Shown here: positions 1 through 10,719 of the stretch, piece after piece
Layout: each line of letters begins with the position of its first letter
Position numbering within the stretch: position 1 is the stretch's first letter
NCBI GenBank assembly: GCA_019055375.1
Contig: JAHQIW010007348.1
Span: 1-64,000 of the forward strand
Source of the DNA: Parelaphostrongylus tenuis
Taxonomy: Eukaryota > Nematoda > Chromadorea > Rhabditida > Metastrongylidae
Reading direction: 5' to 3'
Length of the DNA: 64,000 nt
Notes under the pieces: model-generated
Told to the model about the DNA's origin: nothing
Seen by the model: the letters and a program-made list of their open reading frames with translations, nothing else
Database searches by the model: none
Position numbers and translations under genes: made by a program

Positions 1-35
1 ATTCGCAAGTATGTGTAAATGTGGTGACCGTTCAC

Positions 36-516
36 CCACGGCGCTAGCCTCCAGCCCGTCGCGTAAGCGGCGGTGAGCAGCCTATTGTGACTGTGGCTTA
101 TGCCGACGTCGATCGGGAACAAGGTTCCTGGTTCGATCTTTTACCATATGTGATTTTTTTTTGGTGTTATCCTTTTATTTTCAGTAAATATACTCTAATC
201 GCTAACACATCTTATTACGCCATATTTCGTAGAATAAATTTGAAAAAGTGTTGGAGACGCTTTGTTATCCCATAACGTACTTTTCGTATCCGAATCTAGT
301 GAAATGTTAGACAATTGAGCATTTTTTGTTGTAATACTTACGCTATAAAAGGACCTTCAATAATGAGCAACACCAAAAAAACTACAACAGAAGAAAAACG
401 GCAATGAAGCGTCGTTTGAAGTGACCAAACCAGCAACACTTCTCTCGATAGGTGCCAGCGCGATTCACCGTCACCGCCGAGCCGCCGCGTGCGCAACGGG
501 CGGAGCTAGCGCCGTG
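36..516. repeat. Foldback repeat, family G, copy 1
   Basis: The outer ends are inverted copies of one another: CCACGGCGCTAGCC near 36 and its complement GCTAGCGCCGTG ending at 516, flanking GC-rich arms (GCGGCGGTGAGC / CACCGCCGAGCCGCCGC). The inner part around 300-500 matches 27236-27475 (shared TTAGACAA..TGAGC, TGAAGCGTCGTTT and GAGCCGCCGCGTGC). This suggests a non-autonomous foldback (MITE-like) element. No coding sequence is evident. Confidence 0.6.
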
Positions 517-592
517 TATAGAAAGGTCCTCAATGTGTTAACCCGTTGGGAACTGGAGCCTTTTCGCTGTCCTCTTAGACTTTCAACAGTCG

Positions 593-860
593 AATGAAAT
601 TGTTTTTATTCAACCGTTTTTTTTTTGCGGTGGTATGATGTTACAGATATATACCCAGTGTTATAGAGTGATGTGCAAAACTTTAGCGTCAGGCGGGACT
701 AGAACCCGCATCTCACTCTTTTCGGAAATGTGTGCTCTATTTGTTACACTACTGACTCCCATTTTGCACATTGCTCTTTCTACGTTAAAGCGCACCGATC
801 TGTCAGCCGCTAACGGTCAACGGCCTGGCCCGTGTAGTCGGTTTCGACATTGAACCCAGT
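593..860 (-). mobile_element. tRNA-derived SINE, family C (tandem copy 1)
   Basis: On the minus strand the core reads like a tRNA: an A-box-like TAGTGTAACAAATAGAGCAC and a B-box-like GCGGGTTCTAGTCCCGC. It is flanked by GTGCAAAA and by a tail containing GGTGGTATGATGTTA. The same layout recurs at 891-1090, 11222-11400, 11485-11690 and 37640-38345. There is no acceptor-stem pairing typical of a functional tRNA, so a SINE is preferred over a tRNA gene. Confidence 0.65.
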
Positions 861-890
861 CACGCTCGCAGATATTGGTTATTGTAGATC

Positions 891-1090
891 AAATGAAATT
901 GTTTTTATTTAGCCGTTTTATTTGCAGTGGTACGATGTTATGATATAATACCCAGTGTTATAGAGTGATGTGCAAAACTTTAGCGTCATGCAGGACTAGA
1001 ACCCGCACCTCACTCTTTCATGGAACGCGTGCTCTATCCGTTACACTACTGACAACTATTTTGCACATTGCTCTTTCTACGCTCAATTAT
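891..1090 (-). mobile_element. tRNA-derived SINE, family C (tandem copy 2)
   Basis: Direct repeat of the preceding element, ~298 bp downstream and starting with the same ATGAAATTGTTTTTATT flank. The minus-strand core has the A-box-like TAGTGTAACGGATAGAGCAC and the B-box GGTTCTAGTCC. Flank and core are both duplicated, so this is probably a local tandem duplication rather than a second independent insertion. Confidence 0.65.
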
Positions 1091-1700
1091 ACATAGTTAT
1101 ACTAGTTATAGCGATATAACTATAATTTTACATAGTTATAGCGATAATATTGTACATGGCGATGAAATATCACTATGTTTGCGGTCCTGAAACGAACGTT
1201 TGGAACGGTATTTTTGTTCTACAATGTGCAATATGAAGGACACCAGAGTTGACGGAATGTTCAGTATCGCAGTTTCATCTTAATGGGCCCCCAAGTTCCA
1301 ATTTCTGAGTGAAAATCTTCACTGAGTGTCATCTATCTCGTCTTCTTCTAACTTTGACAGACTGAAAGCAAAGATTGTCCTACAATACGTCGGAGTTATT
1401 TGGGAAGCGAACCGCCCACTGACCGGTGCAAGTCAAACCACCTGCAGACTAAGCACGCGATTTTCTGACCGTGTCACTGCCGATATTTTCAATCAATATC
1501 TCTTGATTAAGAAGTTGTTTTTGTTATCTTTATGTTAAGTAATCACATCGTATCAAAATGGGCTAGCCTCATATTACTCGTTGTTCATCATAAAGCTGCT
1601 GTGAGTCAGCCTCTTTTGAGCTTGTTTCATTTTATCATCGTCACATAATTCTCGTAAATTGCTCACCAATGTTTGATTCGACTTTACTGCTTTTATTATT
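1091..1700. other. Intergenic, upstream of the skr gene
   Basis: AT-rich sequence with a short repeated motif ACATAGTTATAGCGATA at about 1090-1150. No gene is recognisable. The region just upstream of 1700 presumably holds the skr promoter or 5' UTR, but I see no defined promoter element. Confidence 0.4.
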
Positions 1701-1705
1701 ATTAC

Positions 1706-1716
1706 TTTTTTTTTAG
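1706..1716 (+). promoter_or_regulatory. Splice acceptor immediately before skr start codon
   Basis: A T-run ending in AG at 1715-1716 lies one base before the ATG at 1718. This is a typical nematode acceptor, for cis-splicing of a 5' UTR intron or for spliced-leader trans-splicing. It favours the ATG at 1718 over the upstream in-frame start at 1673, whose 15 extra residues (mostly Y/F from the pyrimidine tract) are not SKP1-like. Confidence 0.6.
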
Positions 1717-1717
1717 A

Positions 1718-2200
1718 ATGTCGAGAGAATCACAAGAGGCTCCTATTGTGAAGCTGGTAACAAACGATAGGGAGAAATTCGATGTACCACGAGATGTCAT
1801 CCGCCTGTCAACCACGATTAACACCATGTTGGAGCGTTTGGACATGGATAACGAAACAAACGATCCCATTCCTATTTACAACGTATCAGGTCGCATTATG
1901 AAAAAAGTCCTACAGTGGTGTACATATCACAAGGATGATCCGCCGAGCACGGATGACTCAGACAATCAAGAGAAACGTACTGACGACATTTCCAGCTGGG
2001 ATGTGGAATTCCTAAAAGTTGATCAGGCAACGCTCTTCGAATTGATCCTTGCCGCTAATTATCTGGACATCGAGGGACTACTTGACGTGGCTTGTAAAGC
2101 TGTGGCCAACATGATCAGAGGAAAGACCTCAGAAGAAATACGGCGCACTTTTAACATAAAATACGATTTTACTCCCGAAGAAGAGGAGGATCTCAGTTAG
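1718..2200 (+). CDS. SKP1-related (SKR) SCF ubiquitin-ligase adaptor, C-terminally truncated
   Basis: SKP1 proteins bridge CUL1 and F-box proteins in SCF ubiquitin ligases. The 160-residue product matches the family throughout. An N-terminal BTB/POZ-like part begins with [14 protein letters not shown] and includes [15 protein letters not shown] and HKDDP. An acidic linker follows, then the C-terminal helical dimerisation and F-box-binding part ([52 protein letters not shown]). There is no intron in the coding region, so it may be a retrocopy or an intron-poor paralogue. It ends at TAG 2198-2200 just after EEEEDLS. Family members usually continue with RKEN.WCE., and a decayed version of that tail is readable downstream to TAA 2222-2224. 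The rest of the ORF is undamaged, so the truncated protein may still be made, but the missing residues belong to the F-box-contacting end. The family call is near certain; functionality is not. Confidence 0.9.
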   Translation: MSRESQEAPIVKLVTNDREKFDVPRDVIRLSTTINTMLERLDMDNETNDPIPIYNVSGRIMKKVLQWCTYHKDDPPSTDDSDNQEKRTDDISSWDVEFLKVDQATLFELILAANYLDIEGLLDVACKAVANMIRGKTSEEIRRTFNIKYDFTPEEEEDLS

Positions 2201-2224
2201 GAAAGCGCTTTGTTCGAAGATTAA
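2201..2224 (+). pseudogene. Decayed C-terminal tail of the skr gene
   Basis: Reading in frame past the TAG gives E-S-A-L-F-E-D-stop, which aligns with the family tail E-N-x-W-C-E-D/E. The premature stop sits where Lys is normally found (AAG to TAG). The other differences fit single G-to-T changes (Arg to Ser, Trp to Leu, Cys to Phe). These codons look released from selection after the nonsense mutation. Confidence 0.7.
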
Positions 2225-3994
2225 GTAAATTTTTAACGTATTTGACTATGTATTTTACCTGATAGACCATTTGTTTAGATTATATCGATTCATTTTGATT
2301 TTTCGATTTTTCAGATCGATTTTCCTATCGCTCCACTCGCTCCATGCTGGCATTTTAGTCTAATATTAGCGCGAGGAGTAAAGAAGTTCCGTTGCTGTTT
2401 GAAAGTGTTGCAACTAACAAGATACTTCACCCAGATGTTATGGATTCTGTAGTGTGTTGTCTTACTCGTGGTAATTGATGCTTTGTGTTGTACACCATAA
2501 TGAATGATATGATGTGCACGTATTGAATATAAATAAAACTTTTAGGTGAAGTTCTTAAGAGTGATATCAAACGATTATAACGAACTCGATTCCTACCCTG
2601 TTGTTTTCTCGAGCAATCAGATTCATTTGACGGGGTAGTGACGATTATCTGGGAATACATGACAAAGCAAGCTAACGTTTGAAATTTGTTCATTTCAGGA
2701 ATGTGATTTGTTTAGTGTTTAATTGGAGAAGGTACTTACGCCGTGAATCGCCTTGATTTTCGCATTCATTTCTCATAGATCAAGTCTCGGTTCATCGACC
2801 ACACACATTGAATCACGCGGGAGTTTGGTAGCGTAGTGCTGTCAAGGTATGATTTTCCCTAGTGCATCTTCTCTATAGATTTTAGATTTTATCCGACAAA
2901 TAAGGGCTTGTTATACCCATTTTTAATCGACTTAGTAATTTCGTTGGGATTGCATCTGATTTCAGAGTAAGTTGGACTTTTTGTTGTTCTTAATGGTGAT
3001 CATGTTGTATTCAATGTTTATAGCTAACCACTAAGCGATTTTACATTGAGATTTGATTTCAATTCAACAGTGTCCTTCACTAAATGATTCACTACTACTG
3101 AGATAAGTCATCAAAATATATGAAATACTTGTGAAATATCAATGGCACTACGTAGGTAAATTTGTTATCGAAGTGTTTGAGACATGAACGAACTAATTCA
3201 TCGTCAAAGAGACATATGGAACAGTTCTACTATCATCGGTTCTAAGTAGGCGAAGACGTCGAGACTCTAGCCAAATAAATCTCATTTGACAATCTCGTGT
3301 ATTGGTTAGATCATGAAAGTAGCCTTTATTGATCGATAATGTGGAGCTTGAAGGAAAGGTGGTCTCTGAACATTTTACGTCCGACTTTTTTGGTCAGTTC
3401 TGCTCACAATATATCGCAAATATCTATAACTGAATGTTATTCAGTTCGCCATCGACGTTATCATTTCATAATGCCAGTAAAATGCATTGCTTCGGTTTTG
3501 CTTATTAGTAGAATACCAAATAGTCCTATTTAGAAATTAGTTCACTGTTGTTCTACCAGGTTGAATTAATAAATCATGTTTTACAAGGTTTCATGGATTT
3601 TATTTTGGTATTCGATCCTTCGTTACTTTGTTTTAGACTACTAAAACAGCTTTTTATTTGTCCGTAATTCATGAAGGAGGGATGCACGTTTATGATCTGG
3701 CATGAGCTTGAGGGTATAACATTAGGTTATTAGGTATTATCTACTTTATAGAAAATTGCTAAAAGATTGTCGCGTCTCTTCCATATGTGGAAATGTGACA
3801 TCGAATCACGTAGATTCTGCTATTTAATTTATGGTTTTCTTCCCGTTCTAAGAAAAACATCAGGTGGAACGGATGATTCTAACGCTGTATAATATTCTCT
3901 ACTTGTTTATAAGCTTTTCGTGCACAGGCTTAGGCTACTTAGGTTTACGTTTAGCATCGGAATTGTTTACAGTATATTAAGGTTTTTCACAAGT
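2225..3994. other. Intergenic, no gene seen
   Basis: AT-rich sequence without recognisable coding or repeat structure. An AATAAA at about 2532 could be a distal poly(A) signal for the skr gene, but it is 330 bases past the stop and may be chance. Confidence 0.4.
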
Positions 3995-4510
3995 GCTATA
4001 GCAATGAACACCAAATTTATAAACAAGAATTAATTAAAATTGCTTACCAACACTCAATGTATTCGCCATCAGCCTGAACACATTACTGCCTTCTCTCTGG
4101 CAAAAAGTCAAAGCCGCTCTATCTAGAATTTTTTGAGCTTTCTTTTGATGCCAAATTGATCCATATTTGCCGTATTAGCAAGGAGGCCGAAACGCTATTC
4201 GCCTGGAGACAAATTTCTCGAGCCTTTGCGGGATAATGTGCTCGAAAGCGGTTTTTCCATCGTACATCCATTTTGTAGCCGTAAAGCAGCAAAATGTGAC
4301 AAAGGTCTCGTTGAGTTGGCTATGATGCGACAAATATGGACAAATTTGGCACTAAAATAAAGTACAAAAAAAATTTCGCTCAAACTGTATTTTTTTGTTG
4401 CCTGAGAGATGGCTGACATGTGTTGAGCTGATGACGCATATTATGAACATTGTTAAGCAAATTAATTACTACTGGCTGGTAAATTTGGTGTCTATTGCTT
4501 CAGTGTCAGA
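3995..4510 (-). mobile_element. Foldback mariner derivative (no intact transposase)
   Basis: Long inverted ends of about 110 bp: AACACCAAATTTATAAAC near 4007 and its counterpart AAATTTGGTGTCTATTGC near 4485, each continuing inward through TTAACA../..AACATT and the decayed CCTGAACACAT..TGCC..TCTCTGGC segment. The inner segment resembles the mariner transposase C-terminus on the minus strand (LLPERWQK-like). The same architecture is clearer at 20945-21735. It is non-autonomous and decayed. Confidence 0.6.
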
Positions 4511-4867
4511 CTATTGAAAAGACCTAATAAAATGAAAATAAGAACTTGAGCTCATAGAACGATAGGACAAAGTTGCTTTTACAATTCCATTTCTAATCCT
4601 GTGAGAACCTCGAGTCATTTTGATGCTCACCGCGCGACGTCGAATCTCACTCAGCTACTGTAACGGCGATGTCGCGTCTCGTGGGCAAGCACGCAGGCAA
4701 CCAGATACGCTGCGACGTAGTTGACGGCCCGACGCCGCCTGCCTATCAACGCTTGTCCTCAGAGGGCTAAACTCAGAAATCTCTTTGAAAAAGAGACATA
4801 ACTTTTCAAATATAAACGAAAATCCGCAGTACACCGGAATCGAATGTGAAACTCGATATAAAAAGTT

Positions 4868-5166
4868 CAAGGATAAAGTTCTCGGCGTTGATCAATCCCT
4901 GAGGGTTGCGCCATGCATTCGACTTCAACTTTTAACTTCGTTTGAGGTGATTGAATGCATATCTGGCCTTTACAATGACTCGCGGTGGCCTCCCGCTGAA
5001 CCGAGTCAGTGCTGCTTATCCTCCCCAGACAAGTATGAGACCTGCCTGGTACCAATTCACGGACCTCGGAGGGATGGATGGTTTGGTGAGCCATGAGCGC
5101 GAGATCGAACCATTGACTTCGTATGCGACGCAGGGCACCTTCAACCACTGCGCCACATGCGCTCTG
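4868..5166 (-). mobile_element. tRNA-derived SINE, family A
   Basis: Minus-strand head GAGCGCATGTGGCGCAGTGG (A-box-like) with B-box GGTTCGATCTCGCGC, then a ~220-bp body containing TTGGTACCAGGCAGG, CAGCGGGAGGCCACC and GCCAGATATGCATTCAATCA. It ends in GAACTTTATCC. Six further copies occur in the window. ORFs crossing it on both strands are incidental. Confidence 0.75.
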
Positions 5167-5559
5167 AAACTCAATATATTCGGGCAAATACAGCGCAAAG
5201 AAAAAAAGGCTTTTCAAAAACCAGGTACACTTGAAATCTTAACGTTGAAATTTTGGAATAAATACTGAAAGTCTAGTGAAAGAGCTCTCTTAGCAGAAAA
5301 AGGTTTTCCAAAAGAATACGTTTTGATAAAGTACCCAGACTTTTCATATCAAATTTAGGTTTTGTTCATTTCTGCTGTTAGTGGGATCTACCACATTTGC
5401 CTTGATAGCGATGATTTCAATGTTAGACAAGTTTTACATGGAGTAGACATCTTTAGTTTTCTTAAAACGCACTGAATTCCATCTATATTTTTTCTTTTTT
5501 CTGCATTTAGGGTCTACGTCACGATGGATTTAGCCATAAGGTTTACAACATTGATTTGA

Positions 5560-5646
5560 TTTCGATCTCATAGAAAGGATGATGTATTGGGTCGATACGA
5601 GTATGAGGAAGAATTGAAGATGTTTTATGGACGGCTCGGACTCCGA
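5560..5646 (+). pseudogene. LRP-like YWTD repeat fragment a
   Basis: From 5579 the frame reads MMYWVDTSMRK, stop, RCFMDGSDSE, which is the YWTD-repeat pattern of LDL-receptor-related proteins (YWVD, then a basic stretch, then LDGS). The expected hydrophobic-acidic pair after the RK is replaced by Asn and a stop, explained by two offsetting single-base indels. A GT donor (GAG|GTATTC) follows at 5647. Identification is by motif only. Confidence 0.6.
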
Positions 5647-5689
5647 GGTATTCTGTATGCTTTTTTGGTTAACCTTTCCATTAGTTTAT

Positions 5690-5790
5690 AGGATGTCCTT
5701 TCTAAACCCCCCATTGTGTGCGAGTCTTTCGTCTGGACTATTTGGCAAGGTATATATATATTGGACTGATCGCTCACAAAATAGATTCTT
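5690..5790 (+). pseudogene. LRP-like YWTD repeat fragment b
   Basis: After an acceptor-like TTTATAG, the frame ending at 5842 contains SSGLFGKVYIYWTDRSQN, a clear YWTD motif with the hydrophobic approach typical of LRP beta-propellers. It lies 45 bases after the donor of fragment a, the size of a small nematode intron. The original exon end cannot be fixed. Confidence 0.6.
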
Positions 5791-5849
5791 TGTACATTGG
5801 CGTAATTTTTGCAAGGTTGATTATACTCATTATCTAATTTAACATACAA

Positions 5850-6908
5850 CATTTAAGTTAACAAAAATCGGTACTATTTACACACGACTTCTTGTTGTCC
5901 ATGGTGTCAGCAAGCTTCACGCATTGACCTTCAACCTGCATAATCGTCATATGTACTTTATCGGTGGGTGCATTGACCTCAATGTTAAATGATCTGATTG
6001 TTTTGTTTGACTGACCGTTCTAGATAGTAGGCATGGAATTTCGCATTGAAAATTGTGAACTTGGCGGAATGAATCGAAGAAAAGTAGTATGCTATTATTA
6101 GACTGAGTTGTTTTTGCTTCAGCATATTTTACTAGGTCTTGTTATTTCTAGCATAATATTGGGTTGTCTCATGAATAATTTCACACTTTTCTAAATCAGT
6201 TTTTCTTCCTACGTAAAATCGTGCCAAAAAGCTGTGGTATATTAGGGAATATTTAAGTGGCATGAGCAGGTATTGGGATACGACCATAGCACCATCGCTC
6301 ACCATCTAAGTTAAATGGATTACTGCAAAGTGATGTTCGGGTAGGACAACTCAAGCCTTCACCCACCACCTCACATTGCAAAGTTGACGCGCCACATTTT
6401 GGAGCAACTGTGCTGGACCACTTAGCTACATAGAACGTATAACCTAGATATTTCTCCATCAAACTGTCATTTTTTCGCGCCCCTGAAGCAGCACCTTGAG
6501 CGAAATTGTTCAAGGACTGCAGCCGGCTCAAGAGTGACCTCAGCAACTTCGTTGGCCGCTATCTCGTTGTTTGTCGTATGAAAGAATCCAATCTTTTTAT
6601 AGCAAATGAATTCTATCAGTGGTCATGATGGTGACTATTTGTCCTGACAGCATATTTTAAGCCTTTCATTAGATCTGTTATGACTTATATAAAGTACCAG
6701 AAACGTGTTCCGCCCTTTCATCTTCCTCAGCAGCACGATGCCTTTCGGCCTAGTCACTCCCTTGTAAGGAAATTTACCCACTACGTATAAAGGAATCGAC
6801 GCCGAATTATTTGCACTCTGTGTATAGTGAAAAAATCACCGTGGCGTTCTCTCACAGTGGCTGATTGTCGATTGTTGTATACTTGGCTTTCTGCTATTTC
6901 GCCAGTAC
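5850..6908. other. No gene recognised
   Basis: The longest minus-strand ORF (6253-6546, 97 aa, several Cys near its C-terminus) matches no family I know and has no clear start or splice context. A GGGTTGTCTCATGAATAATTT at about 6171 resembles a mariner-type end, but no partner end was found. Confidence 0.3.
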
Positions 6909-6949
<41 letters not shown>

Positions 6950-6957
6950 TATATATC
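6909..6957. repeat. (TA)n microsatellite
   Basis: About 48 bases of nearly pure TA dinucleotides with one interruption. ORFs here encoding YIYIYI are artefacts. Confidence 0.95.
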
Positions 6958-7109
6958 AAAACTTTCAATCTGCAATTTTTAGACCTCGCTTAAAATATAT
7001 AATATATCTTGAAAAAGCGCCTGAAATATGCTGTAACGTTGTATAGTATGTTTTGAAACAGACCTTGAAATAGTCGATCGAAAGTGTTAATATATGCATT
7101 TATGCGTAA

Positions 7110-7290
7110 ACAGATGTATATATATATATATATATATATGCATATATACGTATCATATTTAAACATGTGTATGCACACAAATGCGCATATACACACATAT
7201 ATACGTGTATATATATGTATACACACGTGTTAATATATACAATATGTACATATATATATATATATATATATACATACATACATCTGTATA
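7110..7290. repeat. Compound TA / TACA / CATA microsatellite
   Basis: Alternating pure (TA)n blocks (7114-7140, 7243-7271) and TACA/CACA-rich stretches. All ORFs in it encode low-complexity Y/I/C/H strings and are not genes. Confidence 0.95.
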
Positions 7291-7299
7291 TATACACAA

Positions 7300-7850
7300 C
7301 AGCTATATTATATATCAGTATAGTGGCGTAATAGCTGTAAGCCAAGCAAACGACAGTCGACTTTCATCAGCTTTGAAAGAAGGCCACAGTGGTCACCTTA
7401 CCGAACGCTGAGTTCTATTACTTCGGGGTCGATTTCTCTGTGTAGGGTATATATTCCCATACAAGGAATTGTTTGAGCCTAAGGCACCGTGTTACTTATG
7501 AGGCTGAACGGCAGAAGCAGGTGCCCAGTACTTTATGAGTGTCATAACAAACCTCATGAAAGGCTTAGAGTACGTTGCCAGGAAGTATCAATTTTAAGCG
7601 AAGTCTCAGAATTATCTTCTGAAAGCGATGATTATTTCTTCGCTTGATTGCTGACAAAGTGTGGAAGTGCGAAGGAATTCATGGGGCGACTAAATACTGT
7701 GTTGATATAATCCTTATTTTCAAATCGGATAGGTTTGACAGGCTGCTCTTGTGTGCTCGATTTTAAGCTGCCATAATACTTGGCTTAGCTGTCCATTTAA
7801 TGTCGAATCTTATCGAAATTAATTTTAAGGATTTTTTTAATCCGATTTAG
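7300..7850. other. Probable intron of the decayed LRP-like gene; nothing else seen
   Basis: No coding similarity or repeat structure recognised between the microsatellite and the next LRP-like fragment. Confidence 0.3.
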
Positions 7851-7902
7851 ATGAAGCTTGATCAGTATGCATCGCCTAATGGTATAGTTTTTGACTCCAG
7901 GA
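7851..7902 (+). pseudogene. LRP-like YWTD repeat fragment c
   Basis: Reads KLDQYASPNGIVFDSRN, the approach to a YWTD motif (P-x-G-I-x-x-D-x-x-N). It joins in phase to fragment d at 8128, giving SRNQALYCISFAG. The bases at the predicted donor are AT rather than GT (7903-7904), consistent with a G-to-A splice-site loss. Confidence 0.45.
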
Positions 7903-8127
7903 ATAATTCGTTCTGTTTTTTTTTTTAGCTTGGCGTCTTTGCTACCTTTTTTCTCTTACTTTCAGACTGCGCTTTTGAACGAAACTTAGTCAAAGGTTAT
8001 TGGTTCTACAACTATCAAGATGTCACAGCCTTATCTAATTTCCATTCTAAATCCGTTTTGTTCAAGCATTCCTAAAGAACTTGAATTTTTTCCATTTCCA
8101 GTTGTTCAAGAAGTTTATTTTTTTCAG

Positions 8128-8220
8128 ATCAGGCGCTGTATTGTATTTCCTTTGCTGGTCGAACGATTATGCGTTTATCAACGAATCCAACAAGTGGTGA
8201 GTTTGTCAAATTGTTCCACG
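8128..8220 (+). pseudogene. LRP-like YWTD repeat fragment d
   Basis: After a TTTTTTCAG acceptor the frame reads QALYCISFAGRTIMRLSTNP, followed by TSGEFVKLF. This fits a beta-propeller blade (ALYWxSFxGRxIMRLS), with Cys at the place of the usual Trp (TGT for TGG). Fragment c gives the missing first half of the blade. Confidence 0.6.
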
Positions 8221-8524
8221 AACGTTTCAGTATTATAGCCTTTTCGCCATTTATGTCTATTCACTTACTGTCATTAAACCTTCGCGGCCAATGCTATTGA
8301 ATCATCGATTTATGAAGCGATTGGATTAGTGGCAATTTCTCTCCACACAGCAATTTCACATGTTAATAGCTTCTCGGAGACTAGACACTCCCACTGATGC
8401 ATACTTAGGTAGAAATTTTTCCTTTCAGTCTTAGCTTCCGTGGTGATTTTTTTATTTATTCTTTATTTATTTTTTATTTAGATATTTTATTATTATGATT
8501 ACATGTATTTTATGTATTATTTAC

Positions 8525-10260
8525 GATATTAAGTCTTTGCTATTACGATGGTCCTTAATGGTGTTTCGCCACAGGAGCTCTTGAAATAATATCCCCGGTG
8601 GTCGTTTTGCCCTCTTCGCTTACTTCCCCGATTTGAGTCTGCGTAGTTGCGTGGAGTCATATACTCCACGGCGGGGTACCGTTGAATTGAAGTAACTTCA
8701 ATTGGCGGTCCACGACGGTCGCAGTTGATTATCCACAATATTACATTCTTTCTACTTAGGTTTACGTGGCTTTCGTGTGTCCCCATCTTCTGGATAGGAA
8801 CACCACTGAAATAAGCTGTCCTCATTTGGCAATGTTTTTCATACAGTACATTTGTTGGTAGACTAATAGTTCGTTGATAATGGTGTTATCATCTCATGAT
8901 ATCCCAGCTGTTATCATTGAACAATCGCTCCAACCACCATTTATGAACGCGTACTGGAGAGTAAGTTTGCTTTATATGCGGTGGTACACGATAGGTGATT
9001 CAGCTCAATGTGACCACGATTGCTTCCAAGAAGGTTCTTATACAAGTCTTACCTTGTTCACATTTCTTCGCCTTTGCCTCTTTCGAGTAGCGACAGTTTC
9101 AATCAGTTGGCCACAATTGATGTCTCTTTGGACTTGGATTTACGTGGTTGCGCTCAGTCGTTCCCTTCGGAGGTAAAGGACCGTTGAAGTGTAATAACTC
9201 CACTCAGCGGTCCGCGATCGATCCAGCTCATTGTGCACAATCGTGCTTTCTTTCCACTTGGGCCTACGTACTCTCGCGGATCCGCATCTTGCGAAGAGGA
9301 ACACTAATGAAATAAAATGACCTCACTCAGCAGTGTTCTTTCATACAGGAAAGTTGTTGATTGATTAATAGTTCGTTGATAGGAATGTTATCATCTCCTG
9401 ATATCCCAGTTGTTTTCAATGACCTATCAATCCAACCTTGGTATATCAACGCGCTTTGCAGAGTGAGGTTGCTTTATATGCGGTGGTATACGTTAGGTGA
9501 ATCAACCCCAAGTGACCACGGTCGCTCCCAAAGAGGTTCTTACACAAGTCTTACCTTCTTCACGTTTCGACGCCTCGGTTCGAATCTAGGAAGTTGCGTG
9601 GAGTCATGTACTCCACGGTGGGGCACCGTTGAATTGAAGTAACTTCATTTCTCGGTCCGCGACGGTTCCAGTTGATTGTCTACAATTATACTTTGTTTCC
9701 AGTTGCGCCTACGTGCTCTCGTCAATCCGGATTCTTCGGAGAGGAACACCACTGATATAGACTGACCTAAACTGTTATCAGTGAGCAGCCATTGCACAAC
9801 CGCCGTGTAAAAACGCGTAGTACACAATGAGGTTACTTTATATGCGATGGTTCACATCAATTGTAGCAGCGCAATGTGACCACGATTGTTTCAAAGGAGA
9901 TTCGTGTACAAGTCTTACGTTGTTCACGATGCGGCGCCTTTGCTTCCTTCTGAGCCGTGACAGCTCCAGTCAATTGGGCACAATCGGTCTCTCTTTCGCC
10001 TAGGGTTCATGTAATCAGGTTCAGTCGTACTTTCTGGAGTAGAGCATCGTCTAAATAAAGTAACATACTCTGCGACCGTCTTTTATAGCTGTTGGTTTGG
10101 TGATAATTCGTTGATAACAATATTATCGTCTCTTGATAACGCAGTTGTTATCAGTGACCAATCACACGAAATGTGCATGGAAGTGAAATGCAGAGTGCGG
10201 TTGCTCCAACCCAACGATGCATTACATCAGGATTCAGCCTAACTGCTATTGTTTTGCGCA
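8525..10260. repeat. Degenerate tandem repeat, ~500-bp and longer units
   Basis: Landmarks recur in order: TTCGTTGATAANNNTNTTATC (8870, 9370, 10108), GATATCCCAG or GATAACGCAG, TTGCTTTATATGCGGTGGT (8965, 9470, and degenerate 9835), CTTACACAAGTCTTACCTT, GGAGTCATNTACTCC (8651, 9599) and GAGGAACACCACTGA. The first unit is a partial 5'-truncated copy and later ones have internal deletions. Local ORFs of 60-100 aa read through parts of the repeat and are not conserved in frame. Confidence 0.75.
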
Positions 10261-10309
10261 TTTGAGGTTCTCATGAAAGTGTGGAAAAGAATGATGGTTT
10301 CAAAGCGGT

Positions 10310-10410
10310 GGATTTGGTGGCGTAGTAGTAGCACGTGCCCTCGGTATGGATGGGACGCTGGTTCAGTTCGGGGTCGAATGTTATACATTTCTTAAACTCC
10401 TAGGTTCATA
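10310..10410 (+). mobile_element. tRNA-derived SINE, family B (degenerate)
   Basis: A-box-like TTTGGTGGCGTAGTAGTAGC and B-box-like CTGGTTCAGTTCGGGGTC, ending near CTCCTAGGTTC. This is a weak copy of the family consensus head GGCCTCGGTGGTGCAGTGGT. Confidence 0.55.
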
Positions 10411-10589
10411 GTTATATCGTCGTATCACTACTTTGATAAGGCATTGAAAATAAGAAGTTTCGTTAGATTATACGTTTTGGATAGCTGTCTGCTTGACTGG
10501 GTTTGATGCCCGTATGTGCTTACCCGATCATACCTGTTGATGGTTGGCTGCTGATAGGTGCGATAGGTTATATCGAAGAAAGGGTGGTA

Positions 10590-10715
10590 GGAAGGTGATG
10601 GCTTCGGTGATGTAGTGGAAGCGTTTTCCCTTCGGTATGCGTGATACACGAGTTCAGCTACCGTCTGGGGTCAAATACATTGCATCTCTCTCAATACTCT
10701 TAGATGTTTGACAGA
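10590..10715 (+). mobile_element. tRNA-derived SINE, family B (degenerate)
   Basis: Head GGCTTCGGTGATGTAGTGG, B-box-like CGAGTTCAGCTACC, ending near CTCTTAGATG. This parallels the copy about 280 bases upstream. Confidence 0.55.
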
Positions 10716-10719
10716 CGTT

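Noticed and set aside
4785..5268. Four overlapping ORFs of 60-116 codons
   Set aside because: They cover a family A SINE in different frames and strands; equivalent ORFs in other SINE copies are not conserved.
6253..6546. Minus-strand 97-codon ORF with several cysteines near its end
   Set aside because: No recognisable domain, splice sites or start context; Cys spacing matches no module I know.
6781..7411. Several ORFs on both strands with YIYIYI or ICIYIYI repeats
   Set aside because: They are translations of TA/CA microsatellites open in every frame; no gene signal.
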